A stretch of 64,000 nt of DNA, taken from the NCBI GenBank assembly GCA_963781895.1, contig CAWAIM010000032.1, positions 1 to 64,000 on the forward strand. The letters run 5' to 3'. Numbering within the stretch: the stretch's first letter is position 1; each line of letters starts with the position of its first letter. Of this stretch, positions 29,962 through 39,298 are shown one piece after another. Both the position numbers and the translations under genes were made by a program. The DNA is from Roseiarcus sp963781895 (GTDB lineage Bacteria > Pseudomonadota > Alphaproteobacteria > Rhizobiales > Beijerinckiaceae). The notes beneath the pieces are model-generated. The model saw only the letters and a program-made list of their open reading frames with translations, searched no databases and had not been told where the DNA came from.

Positions 29962-30309
29962 TTACGCCTGCGCGGCCTGTTCGGCCGGCTGGGCGCCGTC
30001 GGTCAGAATCCCGGTCACGCGCACGATCGTGAGGTCCTGCCGGTGGCCGCGCTTGCGCTTCGAATTCTTGCGCCGGCGTTTCTTGAACGCGATCACCTTC
30101 GGCCCGCGCGTCTGCTCGACGATTTCGCCGACGACGCTCGCGCCCGCCACATGCGGGGCGCCGACATGGTTCGTCGCGTCGTCGAACAGCGCCAGCACCT
30201 GATCGAACACCACCTGCGCCCCGGCTTCGCCGGGCAGCGCCATGACCGTGATCTTGTCGTCGGCGGCGACCCTGTATTGCTTGCCGCCGGTTTTGATGAC
30301 TGCGAACAT
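29962..30309 (-). CDS. rplU: 50S ribosomal protein L21
   Basis: Ribosomal protein L21 (115 residues). The opening MFAVIKTGGKQYRV and the KKRRRKNSKRKRGHRQ block are diagnostic. An Ala/Gln-rich tail of about 15 residues extends the usual C-terminus. First gene of rplU-rpmA-GNAT-obgE. Confidence 0.98.
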   Translation of the reverse strand: MFAVIKTGGKQYRVAADDKITVMALPGEAGAQVVFDQVLALFDDATNHVGAPHVAGASVVGEIVEQTRGPKVIAFKKRRRKNSKRKRGHRQDLTIVRVTGILTDGAQPAEQAAQA

Positions 30310-30456
30310 CGTTCTTTCCCGTGTTCCGCCCGGCTCGTTGACGCGGACAATTCCGCATCAGGCCGGCTTCTTGGCAGTTGGACCGAAAGTTCGCGGCGCC
30401 GATCGCGCCGCGGGCTTTCCCGCTCGGATTTGAGGCGGAGCGCGCATCATGCGCGC

Positions 30457-30485
30457 AAAACCAAAAGCGCGGCGTAATGCCGCGC
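30457..30485 (-). terminator. Rho-independent terminator after the alpha/beta hydrolase gene
   Basis: On the minus strand a perfect seven-base stem GCGCGGC/GCCGCGC with a five-base loop is followed by TTTTGGTTTT. It lies about 67 bases beyond the hydrolase stop and upstream of the rplU promoter, separating the two units. Confidence 0.6.
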
Positions 30486-30551
30486 TGGAGCGGGTGAGCC
30501 TATAGAGCGGCAAGGGCGCGAAGTCAAACCGTTTTCGCGCGGGCTTGCGGC

Positions 30552-31434
30552 TCAACGCATGCCGGTGATGGAGGCGCTGATCGCGCGCGGGTCGCGCGTC
30601 GGCCAGCGGCCGGAATCGGCGTGGGCCAGAAAATCGCCGACGATGCGGTTGAACTCGTCGGGGTCCTCGATGTTGATGCCGTGGCCGCAATTCGGCATCA
30701 CCGCCAGCGCCGCGGAAGGGATGGTCTGCTTCATCAGAATGCCGGGCAGCAGGCAGGGCCAGTCCTCGTCCCCGGCAAGGATCAATGTCGGCGCCGTCAG
30801 CGCCCTCATCTGGTCCTGGAGGTCGTACAGCGAGGGCCGCTCGCGCTGCACGCCAAGCTGGGTGTTGGCCGAGCCGATGGCGGAATGCCCGGCGAGCCGG
30901 CGCTTGAATTCGGCGAAGGCGCGCGGGCTCTTGTTCTCCAGTTGCACCCGCGTCGGCCCGTAGGCGTAGCGCTCGACGAATTTCTCCATGCCCTGTTCGC
31001 GCAGGAAGGCCGCCGTGTTGGCGGCCTCGGCGCGAAAATCCTCCCGCCTGGCGGGATCGGCCCCATAGCCGCAGCCGGCGACCGTCAGCGAACGGGCGCG
31101 CGGCCCATGCCGGAAGCCGAAATGCAGCGCCGCGAACCCGCCCATCGACAGGCCGACCACATGGGCGCGGTGAATTTGCAAATGATCGAGCACGGCGGCG
31201 ATGTCGTCGGCCGCGCGGACTCTGCGAATACTTGCCCACGTCCTCCGGCGCGTCCGACGGCGGATAGCCGCGGGCGTTGTAGGCGATGGCGCGGTAGCGC
31301 TGGCCGAAATGGCGCAGCTGCGCCTCCCAGCTCCCGAGGTCGCCGGCGAATTCATGCGCGAACACGATCGGCGCGCCGGCGCCCGTCTCCTCGTAATAGA
31401 GTTTCACCCCGTCATCGGCGGCGGCGTGCGGCAT
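30552..31434 (-). CDS. Alpha/beta hydrolase, frame broken
   Basis: An alpha/beta-fold hydrolase of about 293 residues after repair. The first 70 residues (MPHAAADDGVKLYYEETG, FAHEFAGDLGSWEAQLRHF, ARGYPPSDAP) read in one frame. The rest, with the nucleophile elbow GLSMGG, the acid loop AGDEDW and the histidine in NCGHGIN, reads in another. At about 31220-31232 the text YSQ must join RAADDIAAVLDHL, which works if one base is removed. All catalytic residues survive. Substrate unknown; similar to 3-oxoadipate enol-lactonase-like enzymes, but that is only family resemblance. Confidence 0.82.
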
Positions 31435-31779
31435 GGGCGCCTCCGGTCGAGCGCGGGGAGGACTCTGGGGTGAAATGCGCGTTGCGCCAAGGGGCGGGAA
31501 ACATGAGATGGGGCGACGACGACGCAGCTTGCGGCGACGAGGATGGAAAGCCGCAGGCCCGGGCTGAACTGATATTGCCTCGGCGATTGCCGGACCTGCG
31601 CAAATTGTCGCAGTCCGAGCCGTCTGGCAAGGCGCCGCGGCCGCCCGCTTGCGCTCGCCCTGCATTTGACGGCAGGTGTGACGGTGTTCCGGGAGATCGC
31701 TTCGCGCAGGCGGCGTTTCTCGCGCGATCACGGCGCCAAACCGGCGTATCGTCCGCAAGGCGACGGAGACGTTTTTCCC
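31435..31779. other. Divergent intergenic region
   Basis: About 345 bases between the minus-strand hydrolase and the plus-strand DUF2214 gene. I see no gene, repeat or strong operator in it. Confidence 0.45.
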
Positions 31780-32241
31780 ATGTTTGTCGACTGGCTGCTC
31801 GCGAGTCTCCATCATCTGGCGGTGTTTTCGCTGGCCGGAATTCTCGCCGCGGAAATCGCGCTGATGGCCGGCGACGTCGACGGCCGGCGGGTGCTGAGGC
31901 TGGCGCGCGTCGACGCCTGGTTCGGGATCGCGGCGGCGATCGCGCTGGCGGCGGGCGTGGCGCGGGTGTTCCTGGGCGCCAAGGGCGCCGGATATTATGG
32001 CGCGAACCTGTTCTTCTGGCTCAAGATGGCGCTGTTCGCCGGGATCGTGCTGCTCTCGGTCGCGCCGACCTATTCCTACATCGTCTGGCGGCGCCGGGTT
32101 CGCGCCGACGCTTCCTTTCGTCCGCCCGGCGACGAGGTCGCGCAGCTGCGCACGGCGCTTTACGTCGAGGCGGCGCTGTTCGCGGCGATCCCGCTGTGCG
32201 CCGCGGCGATGGCGCGCGGCTACGGGATCTGGACGCCGTGA
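31780..32241 (+). CDS. DUF2214 family membrane protein
   Basis: A 153-residue membrane protein with four predicted spans, opening with MFVDWLLASLHHLAVFSLAG and containing ARVDAWFGIAAAIALAAGVARVF and GANLFFWLKMALF, typical of DUF2214. Function unknown. The frame is open 38 codons further upstream, but the ATG at 31780 starts directly at the first span. Confidence 0.83.
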   Translation: MFVDWLLASLHHLAVFSLAGILAAEIALMAGDVDGRRVLRLARVDAWFGIAAAIALAAGVARVFLGAKGAGYYGANLFFWLKMALFAGIVLLSVAPTYSYIVWRRRVRADASFRPPGDEVAQLRTALYVEAALFAAIPLCAAAMARGYGIWTP

Positions 32242-32389
32242 TCCCGGGGGTTACGCCTTGCTCGACCCATGTCGGCGTCGCCGACGGTCGCGGCGGCCAA
32301 TTTTGGTTTCATGCAAGGTGGGGAACGCCGCCTCGGTCAGGCAGGCCGATGGCGCGCGGCTGTCACGCCGCCGCCACCGCAATTTCCCT

Positions 32390-32409
32390 AAACCCGACAG
32401 TCCGGGTTT
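32390..32409 (-). terminator. Hairpin after the PEP-CTERM gene
   Basis: A perfect seven-base stem AAACCCG/CGGGTTT with a six-base loop lies four bases beyond the stop codon at 32413. The following T-run is weak, so it may only be a transcript-end hairpin. Confidence 0.4.
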
Positions 32410-32412
32410 CGC

Positions 32413-34072
32413 CTAGTGAGCGGCGAGCAGCGCGCCGCCCGTTCGCGCCCGGCGATACCCTGCATAGCCGAGGCCGGCGAAGCCGAGGAGCAGCATCGCC
32501 CAGGTCGAGGGCTCAGGCACCGCGGCCGTGTAAATGCCCGCCCAGCTCTCCTGCGTGACCGGGTCGAGCATGCCGACGCTGATCGCCAGCCGATCGCCGC
32601 GGAAGCCGTCCCGCTCCAGCCCGATCGACGACACGATCGACCCCGCCGGGGCCATCGGATCCACGGACTGGCCCAAAGAGTTGGTCGTCAGCAAGGTCTC
32701 CAGCGGGGAGGTTCCGTTCCCGAGATAAAGCCCTTCGAGCGCGCCGCTCTGCCCGGTGAAGATGACATTGCCATTCGAATCCGCGACATAGGCGGCGCTC
32801 CGCCACCGCGCCGGCTCGCCGTCGGTCGAGTTCACCTGTCCGGAGAAGTTCCAGTTCAGGAAGTCCGTGAATCCGTTCTGCCCGGTCTGGGCGATCATCT
32901 TGAGGTTGTTGTCGGCGATATTGAGATCGAAGATGCCCTGATGCACCGGTTCGGTCAGATCGGCCCCGTTGGGATATTGTTGCTTGCAAAAGGCGATGAC
33001 GCCGGCGTTGCCGTCGGTCGGACAGGACATATGCACCGTCATCGTCGCTGTGCCCCAGGAGGCCCAGAAGCCGACATGATTGCCGTCGAAGGCCAGCCCC
33101 TCGCCAAAATTGCTGAAGGTCTGCCCCGTCACTCCGGGCACTGCGCCGCCGATGCTGACGAGCGGCGTCAACACCGGATTCGGTTTCAGGGGCGCGAGGA
33201 AGATGCCGCCCGCGGTCGGCGCGTCCTCGACGTCGTAGCCGGTGAACACGACCTTGTTTTTCGCCGCCGACGGCGGCGCGGTCGACCCGAACACGGCGCC
33301 GGCGAAGCCGGGAATCGCCTGGCCGCTCTGCGCGATGGCATGGACCGGCGAGGAGGCGCCGCCGGCGGTGTCGCGGTAGAACACGCCGGTTTGGCCGACG
33401 TTGTTGACCGTATAATTGCCCTTGAATACGACCGTCGTGCCGCCGGTGACGGCCGGCGCGCCGGGGAACTGGTCGAAGCCTGTGCCCGCCGGCGTATTCG
33501 GGACCTGGAACTGGGTGAATCCCGCGTCGCCCAGTTGGCTCGCCCCGGTAATGAGCGTTCCGCCCGGATTGGTGAAGACGCCCGACGTCCCTGACTTGGT
33601 GCCGTCAGGGAGCGTGTACACGGGTTGCGACTGGCCGCGGAAGGCGACCGTGGCGGACGTGGCGTCGATGCGCGGGATCGATGGAAACTCGATGAAGGTC
33701 GCGCCGGTCGTGTTCGGCGCCGGAACCACGGTGCCCTTGTTGTCGGCCAGCACCTGGATCAACGAGTTCGCGACGCTCATGTCCCTGGTGTAGACGCCCT
33801 GGGTGGTGCCGCCGCCGCCCCCGCCGCCGCCCGCCGCCCCCGCCGCTGAGCGGCTTGGCGCGGGCGCGGAACACCACCAGCCCCCAGTCGTTGATCGACG
33901 GCTGATTGTAGCTGAAATAATAGGGGATCGACGCCAGCGGCGTCGACGTCGGGGCGATCATGCCATTGTTGACGACCGTCTCCCACGGCGACAAAGACCC
34001 GGCCTGCGCTCCGCTCGCCAGGCCGGCGGCGACCATGATCGCGAGCGACGCTGGAGCCAGAACCCGTCCCAT
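32413..34072 (-). CDS. PEP-CTERM sorting-domain exported protein, frame broken
   Basis: An exported protein of about 552 residues after repair. The signal peptide (MGRVLAPASLAIMVAAGLASGAQA) and SLSPWETVVNNG start in one frame. A polyglycine stretch encoded by a G/C repeat at 33815-33850 carries the break, and the protein continues as TTQGVYTRDM. Repeated choice-of-anchor-like segments (VFYRDTAGG, IFDLNIADNN) follow. The C-terminus VPEPSTWAMLLLGFAGLGYAGYRRAR is a textbook PEP-CTERM signal: PEP motif, membrane span, basic tail. It would be processed by an exosortase, which is not in this window. An alternative start lies at 34123. Confidence 0.85.
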
Positions 34073-34580
34073 CGCCCTTGAGCTTCCCGCCTCCGCCCTC
34101 ACGTATTCAGCATTCCCGCCCATAGCATGGCGCTCCCATTGTCCAAACATTACGTAGCGGTAATCAAAAAAGCGGCAGAAGGCAATCACAATTGACATAC
34201 GTCAATAAATAGGTTTTTTATGAATTTACTTTGCACTTTTTATGTTTGTTATTAACGCCCCGTGCAAAAACATAAGGACCCTGGAGTTACGGTGTGGAGC
34301 GATGGCCCGACCTTGGGCGCGAGCGCCGCGCGACAGCCTCGCCATGTCCGCTTGGGTTCGGCGCCGCGAGGGCCTGGGGGCGGGCTCACATCGCGCGCTT
34401 GCCCCCGATTTTCCGGGTCGGCCCGAAAAGGCGCCGGAAGCCTTTGAAATCATGGAATCCGCGGCCCGAAGCGGCAAGCGCCGTCGCCGGCGCCGCCGGA
34501 CGGTTCCGCAGGCGCGGCGGATTTTGGCGCTGAATAGGCGCTTGAAAAGACGAGGCCGCTGACAGAGCCCCGTCAGTCGG
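34073..34580. other. AT-rich promoter region and non-coding stretch
   Basis: The part from about 34140 to 34260 is strikingly AT-rich for this genome and must hold the PEP-CTERM gene promoter, including the inverted repeat at 34191-34206. The remainder up to the livF stop has only a low-complexity arginine-rich open frame (34242-34562) that I do not accept as a gene. Confidence 0.5.
34191..34206 (-). promoter_or_regulatory. Inverted repeat ATTGAC-N4-GTCAAT, CRP/FNR-type operator candidate
   Basis: Perfect six-base arms with a four-base spacer, matching TTGA-N6-TCAA. Its centre is about 75 bases upstream of one possible start (34123) and 126 upstream of the chosen one (34072) of the PEP-CTERM gene. 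Only one such site, and the arm differs from TTGAT, so the regulator is uncertain. Confidence 0.4.
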
Positions 34581-35303
34581 TCAGCCTGTCGGCCGGGCCG
34601 TCTTGCGCGTCGCCGTCAGATGCGCGTCGAGCACCGAGGGGTCGGCGAGCAGCTCGGCGCTCGGCGCCTCGTGGGCGATGGCGCCGCGGTCGAGCACGAT
34701 CGCGTGGTCGGTGAACGGCAGGATCTTCTTCGGCTTCTGCTCGACGATGATCATCGACAGGCCGCCGCGCGCCAGTTCGCGCAACACGGCGAGCACCTCG
34801 TCGACGATGATCGGCGCCAGGCCTTCGGTCGGCTCGTCGAGCAGAAGCAGCCGCGGGTTGAGAACCAGCGCGCGGCCGATCGCCAGCATCTGCTGTTCGC
34901 CGCCCGACAATTGCCGGCCCATGTTGGTCCGCCGCTCCTCCAGACGCGGAAACAGCGCGTAGACGCGCCGGACCGTCCAGGGGCCGTCGACCGCGACCGC
35001 GGTGAGGTTTTCCTCGACCGTCAGCGACCGGAAGATGTTGCGCTCCTGAGGCGTCCAGCCGACGCCGCGGCGCGCGCGCAGGTGCGGCGGCAGCGGGGCG
35101 ATGTCCTCGCCGGCAAGAAGAATGCGCCCGCCGAACCGGTCCGTCACGCCGACCAGCGTGTCGATCAGCGTCGTCTTGCCGACGCCGTTGCGCCCGAGCA
35201 CCGCGAGCGACCTTCCGTCCTCGATCGCGAAGCTGAGGCCCTGAATGACCCGCGCTTCGCCGTAGCCGGCGCTCAAGGCTTCGACGCGCAACAGCTCAGC
35301 CAT
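34581..35303 (-). CDS. livF: Branched-chain amino acid-type ABC transporter ATPase LivF
   Basis: The smaller ATPase (240 residues) of a Liv-type importer. Walker A GRNGVGKTTL, signature LSGGEQQ and Walker B LLLLDEPTEGLAP are intact. Its start overlaps the end of livG by eight bases. Last gene of the import operon; in this context the cargo is more likely an aromatic acid than leucine. Confidence 0.93.
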   Translation of the reverse strand: MAELLRVEALSAGYGEARVIQGLSFAIEDGRSLAVLGRNGVGKTTLIDTLVGVTDRFGGRILLAGEDIAPLPPHLRARRGVGWTPQERNIFRSLTVEENLTAVAVDGPWTVRRVYALFPRLEERRTNMGRQLSGGEQQMLAIGRALVLNPRLLLLDEPTEGLAPIIVDEVLAVLRELARGGLSMIIVEQKPKKILPFTDHAIVLDRGAIAHEAPSAELLADPSVLDAHLTATRKTARPTG

Positions 35304-36051
35304 GCGCGTCCTCTCCGAGATAGACCGCGCGCACCCGCGCGTCGGCCGCGATCTCCTCCGGCTCGCCCTCGGCGAGCAGCCGCCCCGCCACCAGCACCGA
35401 GATGCGGGTCGCGAAATTGAACACCAGGTCCATGTCGTGCTCGATCAGCAGGATCGCGACATCCGAGGGGAGAGCGGCGAGGGCGGCGAGAATGTCTTGC
35501 CGCTCTTCCTCCGGAACCCCGGCGGCGGGCTCGTCGAGCAGCAGCACGCGCGGGCGGGTCGCGAGCGCGAGCGCGATTTCCAGCAGCCGCTGCTTGCCGT
35601 AGGGCAGCTTGCGGGTCGGCTGATCCATTTCGCTTTCCAGGCCGAAGCGCGTCAGCAGCTCCGCGATTTCGGCGACGATCGCCGGCCGGGTTCCCGCCAC
35701 GCGCCAAAAATCGGCCCCGGAGCCGTTGCGCTCGGAGATCGCGAGCCCGAGCGACTCGGCGGGCGTCAGATCGGGAAACAACTGATTGATCTGAAAGGTG
35801 CGCGACAGGCCGAACCGCACGCGCGCGCTCGGCGAGCGGTCGGTGATGTCGCGGCCCTGCAGGATGACCTGGCCCTCGGTCGGCTTGAGGACCCCGGTCA
35901 GCAGATTGATCAGGGTCGTCTTCCCCGCGCCGTTGGGGCCAATGAGCGCCTGGCGCGCTCCCGGCTGCAGGCTGAACGACACGTTGTCGGTGGCGGCGAG
36001 CGCGCCGAACTGACGCGTGAGACCACGCGCCTCGAGGGCCGGCAGGGTCAC
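35296..36051 (-). CDS. livG: Branched-chain amino acid-type ABC transporter ATPase LivG
   Basis: The larger ATPase (251 residues). Walker A GPNGAGKTTL, the LivG-specific FGLSRTFQINQLFPDLT segment and Walker B VLLLDEPAAG are present. The signature region reads LPYGKQRLLEIALAL, normal for LivG. I placed the start at the GTG 36051, which overlaps the livM stop (GTGA); the longer open frame contains unrelated basic sequence. Confidence 0.92.
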   Translation of the reverse strand: MTLPALEARGLTRQFGALAATDNVSFSLQPGARQALIGPNGAGKTTLINLLTGVLKPTEGQVILQGRDITDRSPSARVRFGLSRTFQINQLFPDLTPAESLGLAISERNGSGADFWRVAGTRPAIVAEIAELLTRFGLESEMDQPTRKLPYGKQRLLEIALALATRPRVLLLDEPAAGVPEEERQDILAALAALPSDVAILLIEHDMDLVFNFATRISVLVAGRLLAEGEPEEIAADARVRAVYLGEDAHG

Positions 36052-37067
36052 GCCGCGCCCCCGCCTGCGGTTCTGAACATGACGAGAGAGGCGGCGCGAA
36101 CCGTGGCGTCCCGGACGCGCTCGCGGCCGACCAGCACCAGCGCGACCAGAAGCGCCCCGATCCAAAACTCCCAATATTCGGGCGTCGCCGCGGAAATCAC
36201 GTCCCGGAGCACGATGAACATCGCCGCGCCGATCAGGCCGCCGTAGAGATAGCCGGCGCCGCCAATGATGAGCATCAGCATCACATCGGCCGAGCGGTGA
36301 AAGTCGAACAGATCTAGCGACACGATTTGCGTCGTTTGGGCGAGCAGAGCGCCGGCCGCGCCGGCGTAGGCGGCAGAAACGGCGTAAATCGCAATGATGC
36401 GTCGGTTTGTCGCGATCCCGAGCGCGCCCGCGCGGAGGCGATTTTCCCGGATCGCGGCGAGCGCCAGCCCGAACGGCGATTGCGCGAGGCGACGGGCGAT
36501 GGCGAATAGGACGAACAGGATCGCGAAGCTGTAGAGCGCCGCGTTGCGCTGCCCGGTGAAATCGATCGGAAACAGACCCAGCACCCGTCCGATCGAGAAA
36601 TTGAGTCCGTCAGCGCCGCCGGTGAGCCAACTGGCGCGGTTGGCGAGTTCACCGAGCATCAGCGACACGCCAAGCGTCACCATGAGCCGCGTCAGATCGG
36701 AGCCGCGCAGCAGCAATGGCGCGGTCGCGAGCCCGACAATCGCGGCGACCGCGGCGCCGACGAGGAGCCCGAACGTCGGGTCGGCGAAACCCGCGCTGGC
36801 GAGAATGGCCGCGGTATACGCGCCGAGGCCAAAAAACGCCGCATGTCCGAGCGACACGATTCCCGTCAGCCCGAGAATCAGGTCGAGCGACAGCGCGAAC
36901 AGGCCGGCGATCAGGATTTCGTTGATGAGCGCCGCGCGCGATGGGGCGGCGGCAATCGCAGCGGGCAAGGCGAGCCAGAAGACGATTTCGGGCCAACGCC
37001 AGCGCGCCCGGCGACGTAGATGGGCGGCGAGGCGCAGCGTCGTCGCGGAGGATCCTGCGGCGCTCAT
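36048..37067 (-). CDS. livM: Branched-chain amino acid-type ABC transporter permease LivM
   Basis: A 339-residue permease with eight to nine membrane spans. Family marks are ALSLDLILGLTGIVSLGHAAFFGLGAY and IGGAGYLYGGLIGAAMFIVLRD. Overlaps livH by ATGA and livG by GTGA, so translation is coupled. Confidence 0.93.
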   Translation of the reverse strand: MSAAGSSATTLRLAAHLRRRARWRWPEIVFWLALPAAIAAAPSRAALINEILIAGLFALSLDLILGLTGIVSLGHAAFFGLGAYTAAILASAGFADPTFGLLVGAAVAAIVGLATAPLLLRGSDLTRLMVTLGVSLMLGELANRASWLTGGADGLNFSIGRVLGLFPIDFTGQRNAALYSFAILFVLFAIARRLAQSPFGLALAAIRENRLRAGALGIATNRRIIAIYAVSAAYAGAAGALLAQTTQIVSLDLFDFHRSADVMLMLIIGGAGYLYGGLIGAAMFIVLRDVISAATPEYWEFWIGALLVALVLVGRERVRDATVRAASLVMFRTAGGGAA

Positions 37068-37927
37068 CGCCCCTCTCCGCGTGCGAACAGACCCTGCGGG
37101 CGCAAAATCAGGGTGACGACCATCACGCCATAGATGATGAAGGCGCCGATCGAAGGCACGTAATACTTGCCCGAGACATCGAGCACGCCGAGCAGCAGCG
37201 CGCCGAACAGCGCACCCAGGATTCCGTTCGAGCCGCCGATTGTGACCACGATGAGGAATGTCACCAGGAATTTCACGGGAAAAGAAGGATCGATACCGCC
37301 GACGACATCGGCCGCCAGCGCGCCGCCCAGCCCCGCCAAGCCGCTGCCCACGGCAAAAGCGATCGCGAAAATCCGGTCGACGTTGATCCCTAGACCCTCG
37401 GCGACGCGCGCGTCATCGACTGCCGCTCTGAGTTGCGCGCCGAAGCGGGTCTTGACGAGAAAGATTTGCAGCATCGCGGCGATGAGGGCGCAGACGAAGA
37501 TGATAAATAGGCGATAGACGCCGATGCCGGCGCCGTGGATCTCAATGCGCCCGCTGAGCCAGACCGGCAGATTGACCTGCTGCGGTTCATCGCCGAGGAA
37601 GAAGTCCGCGATCGGCACCGACATCAGGACAAGGCCGATCGTGAACAGCACCTGATCGAGCGGGCTCGCGCCATAGAGGCGTCGATAGAGCGCGCGCTCG
37701 AGCGCGACGCCGAGTATGGCGGGAATGATGAAGGCGGCGGGCAGGGTGACGAGGAACGGAGCGCCGAGCCGGTTCATCATCAGCGCCGTCACGTAACCGC
37801 CGACCATCGCAAAGACTCCGTGCGCAAGGTTGATGAAATTCATCAACCCCAGCGTCACCGAAAGTCCGCTCGCGAGCACGAACAGCAACATGCCGTAAGC
37901 CACGCCATCAAGAAGGATCGTCAGCAT
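37064..37927 (-). CDS. livH: Branched-chain amino acid-type ABC transporter permease LivH
   Basis: The second permease (287 residues). Marks are GLMNFINLAHGVFAMVGGYVTA and the cytoplasmic loop ALERALYRRLYGASPLDQVLFTIG. It begins 45 bases after the binding-protein gene on the same strand. Confidence 0.93.
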   Translation of the reverse strand: MLTILLDGVAYGMLLFVLASGLSVTLGLMNFINLAHGVFAMVGGYVTALMMNRLGAPFLVTLPAAFIIPAILGVALERALYRRLYGASPLDQVLFTIGLVLMSVPIADFFLGDEPQQVNLPVWLSGRIEIHGAGIGVYRLFIIFVCALIAAMLQIFLVKTRFGAQLRAAVDDARVAEGLGINVDRIFAIAFAVGSGLAGLGGALAADVVGGIDPSFPVKFLVTFLIVVTIGGSNGILGALFGALLLGVLDVSGKYYVPSIGAFIIYGVMVVTLILRPQGLFARGEGR

Positions 37928-37972
37928 AGGGGACTTAAGTCGACCATCGACTCGCCGCCGCGAGCTTGCAAA

Positions 37973-39148
37973 TCACTGCTTCGCGGCCTTGTATGGGTCC
38001 TTCACGTTGGGGATCGTCTCGAACTCGACGTTGTAGAGCGCGCCGTCCTTCTTCTCGACCTTGCGGACATACATATTTTGCACGATGTCGCGCGTTTCCG
38101 GGTCGATCGAGACCGGGCCACGGGGGCTCATCCAGCTCATGCCCTTCATCGCGGCGATCAGAGCGTCGCCGCTCGCGTCGCCCTTGGTCTTTTCCAGCGC
38201 CTTATAGACGAGCGCCATGCCGTCATAGGCCCCCACCGCCATGAAATTCGGCCGCATGCCGTGGTTGGCCTTTTCGAACGCGGCGACGAAAGTTTTGTTC
38301 TCGGGCGAGTCATGCGCCGCCGAATAATGGTGCGTCGTGATGACGCCAAGCGCCGGATCGCCGAACCCGGCAATAAGGTCGTCGTCGGTGACGTCGCCGG
38401 TGCCGATCAGCTTAATGCCCGACTTGTCAAGGCCGCGCTCTGCGAACTCCTTCATGAAGATGGCGCCCTGTCCGGACGGAACGAAGACGAACACGGCGTC
38501 CGGCGCGTCGTCCTTCACCCGCTGCAGAAAGGGCGCGAAATCCGGATTCTTCAGCGGCACCCGGATTTTTTGCGTCACCTTTCCGCCGCCTTTCTCGAAC
38601 GTGTCGCTGAACCATTTCTCGGCATCGACGCCTGGGCCATAGTCGGCGACGATTGTGACGACCTTCTTGATCCCGTTCTTGAGCGCCCATTCGGCCATCG
38701 GCTTGGACGCCTGGGGCAGCGTGAACGAGGTGCGCACGATGTAGGGCGACTTTTCGGTGATCATCGCGGTCGCGGCGGCGGTCACGATCTCCGGGACTTT
38801 CGCTTCTGTCGCGACCGGCGCCGCGGCCAGCGCCAGCGGAGTCAGGCCGAAGCCCATTAGGACCTTGGCGTGATCGTTGCCGACCAGCTCCTCGGCGAGA
38901 CGTTTGGTCACCTCCGCCGCGCCGGTATCATCCTTGACCTCCAGCGCGATTGTCTTACCGGCAACCGTGTCGCCGTGCTGCTGGATGTAGAGCTCGGCGG
39001 CGGCGCGTTCCTGCTTGCCGGTCGAGGCAAAAGGGCCGGTCATCGGCAGGATCATGCCGACGGTCACCGTGTTGTCATCCGCGACCGCCGGGACGGCAAA
39101 CAGTGCGGCGCCCAGTGCGGAGCCAAGCATCCATTGCTTCGATATCAT
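37973..39148 (-). CDS. Periplasmic substrate-binding protein of the Liv-type ABC importer
   Basis: A 391-residue type I periplasmic binding protein. The signal peptide (residues 1-23, ending AVADD) is followed by VTVGMILPMTGPFASTGKQ, then GFGLTPLALAAAPVATEAKVPEI and a hinge typical of the LivK/HAAT family. The start at 39148 has a strong gggaggaaaagg site. Placement beside the lig cluster suggests it binds protocatechuate or a related carboxylated aromatic; this is inferred from context only. Confidence 0.9.
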   Translation of the reverse strand: MISKQWMLGSALGAALFAVPAVADDNTVTVGMILPMTGPFASTGKQERAAAELYIQQHGDTVAGKTIALEVKDDTGAAEVTKRLAEELVGNDHAKVLMGFGLTPLALAAAPVATEAKVPEIVTAAATAMITEKSPYIVRTSFTLPQASKPMAEWALKNGIKKVVTIVADYGPGVDAEKWFSDTFEKGGGKVTQKIRVPLKNPDFAPFLQRVKDDAPDAVFVFVPSGQGAIFMKEFAERGLDKSGIKLIGTGDVTDDDLIAGFGDPALGVITTHHYSAAHDSPENKTFVAAFEKANHGMRPNFMAVGAYDGMALVYKALEKTKGDASGDALIAAMKGMSWMSPRGPVSIDPETRDIVQNMYVRKVEKKDGALYNVEFETIPNVKDPYKAAKQ

Positions 39149-39298
39149 CCTTTTCCTCCCGCAAATGCCGCGCGCAACATTTAGCGCGCGCTGCGCTTCC
39201 CGTAGATATAGCGATCGTAGGATTCTCAAATCTTTCAATCTCGGCGGGACGTTAGCCTCTCCGACTGCGTAGCGAAAGAGGGGTTGGCCCGGCCTGCC

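Noticed and set aside
30621..32558. A 645-codon plus-strand frame
   Set aside because: Antisense to the alpha/beta hydrolase and out of frame with DUF2214; no motif of its own.
34242..34562. A 106-codon plus-strand frame
   Set aside because: Low-complexity arginine-rich end, no ribosome site, no family.
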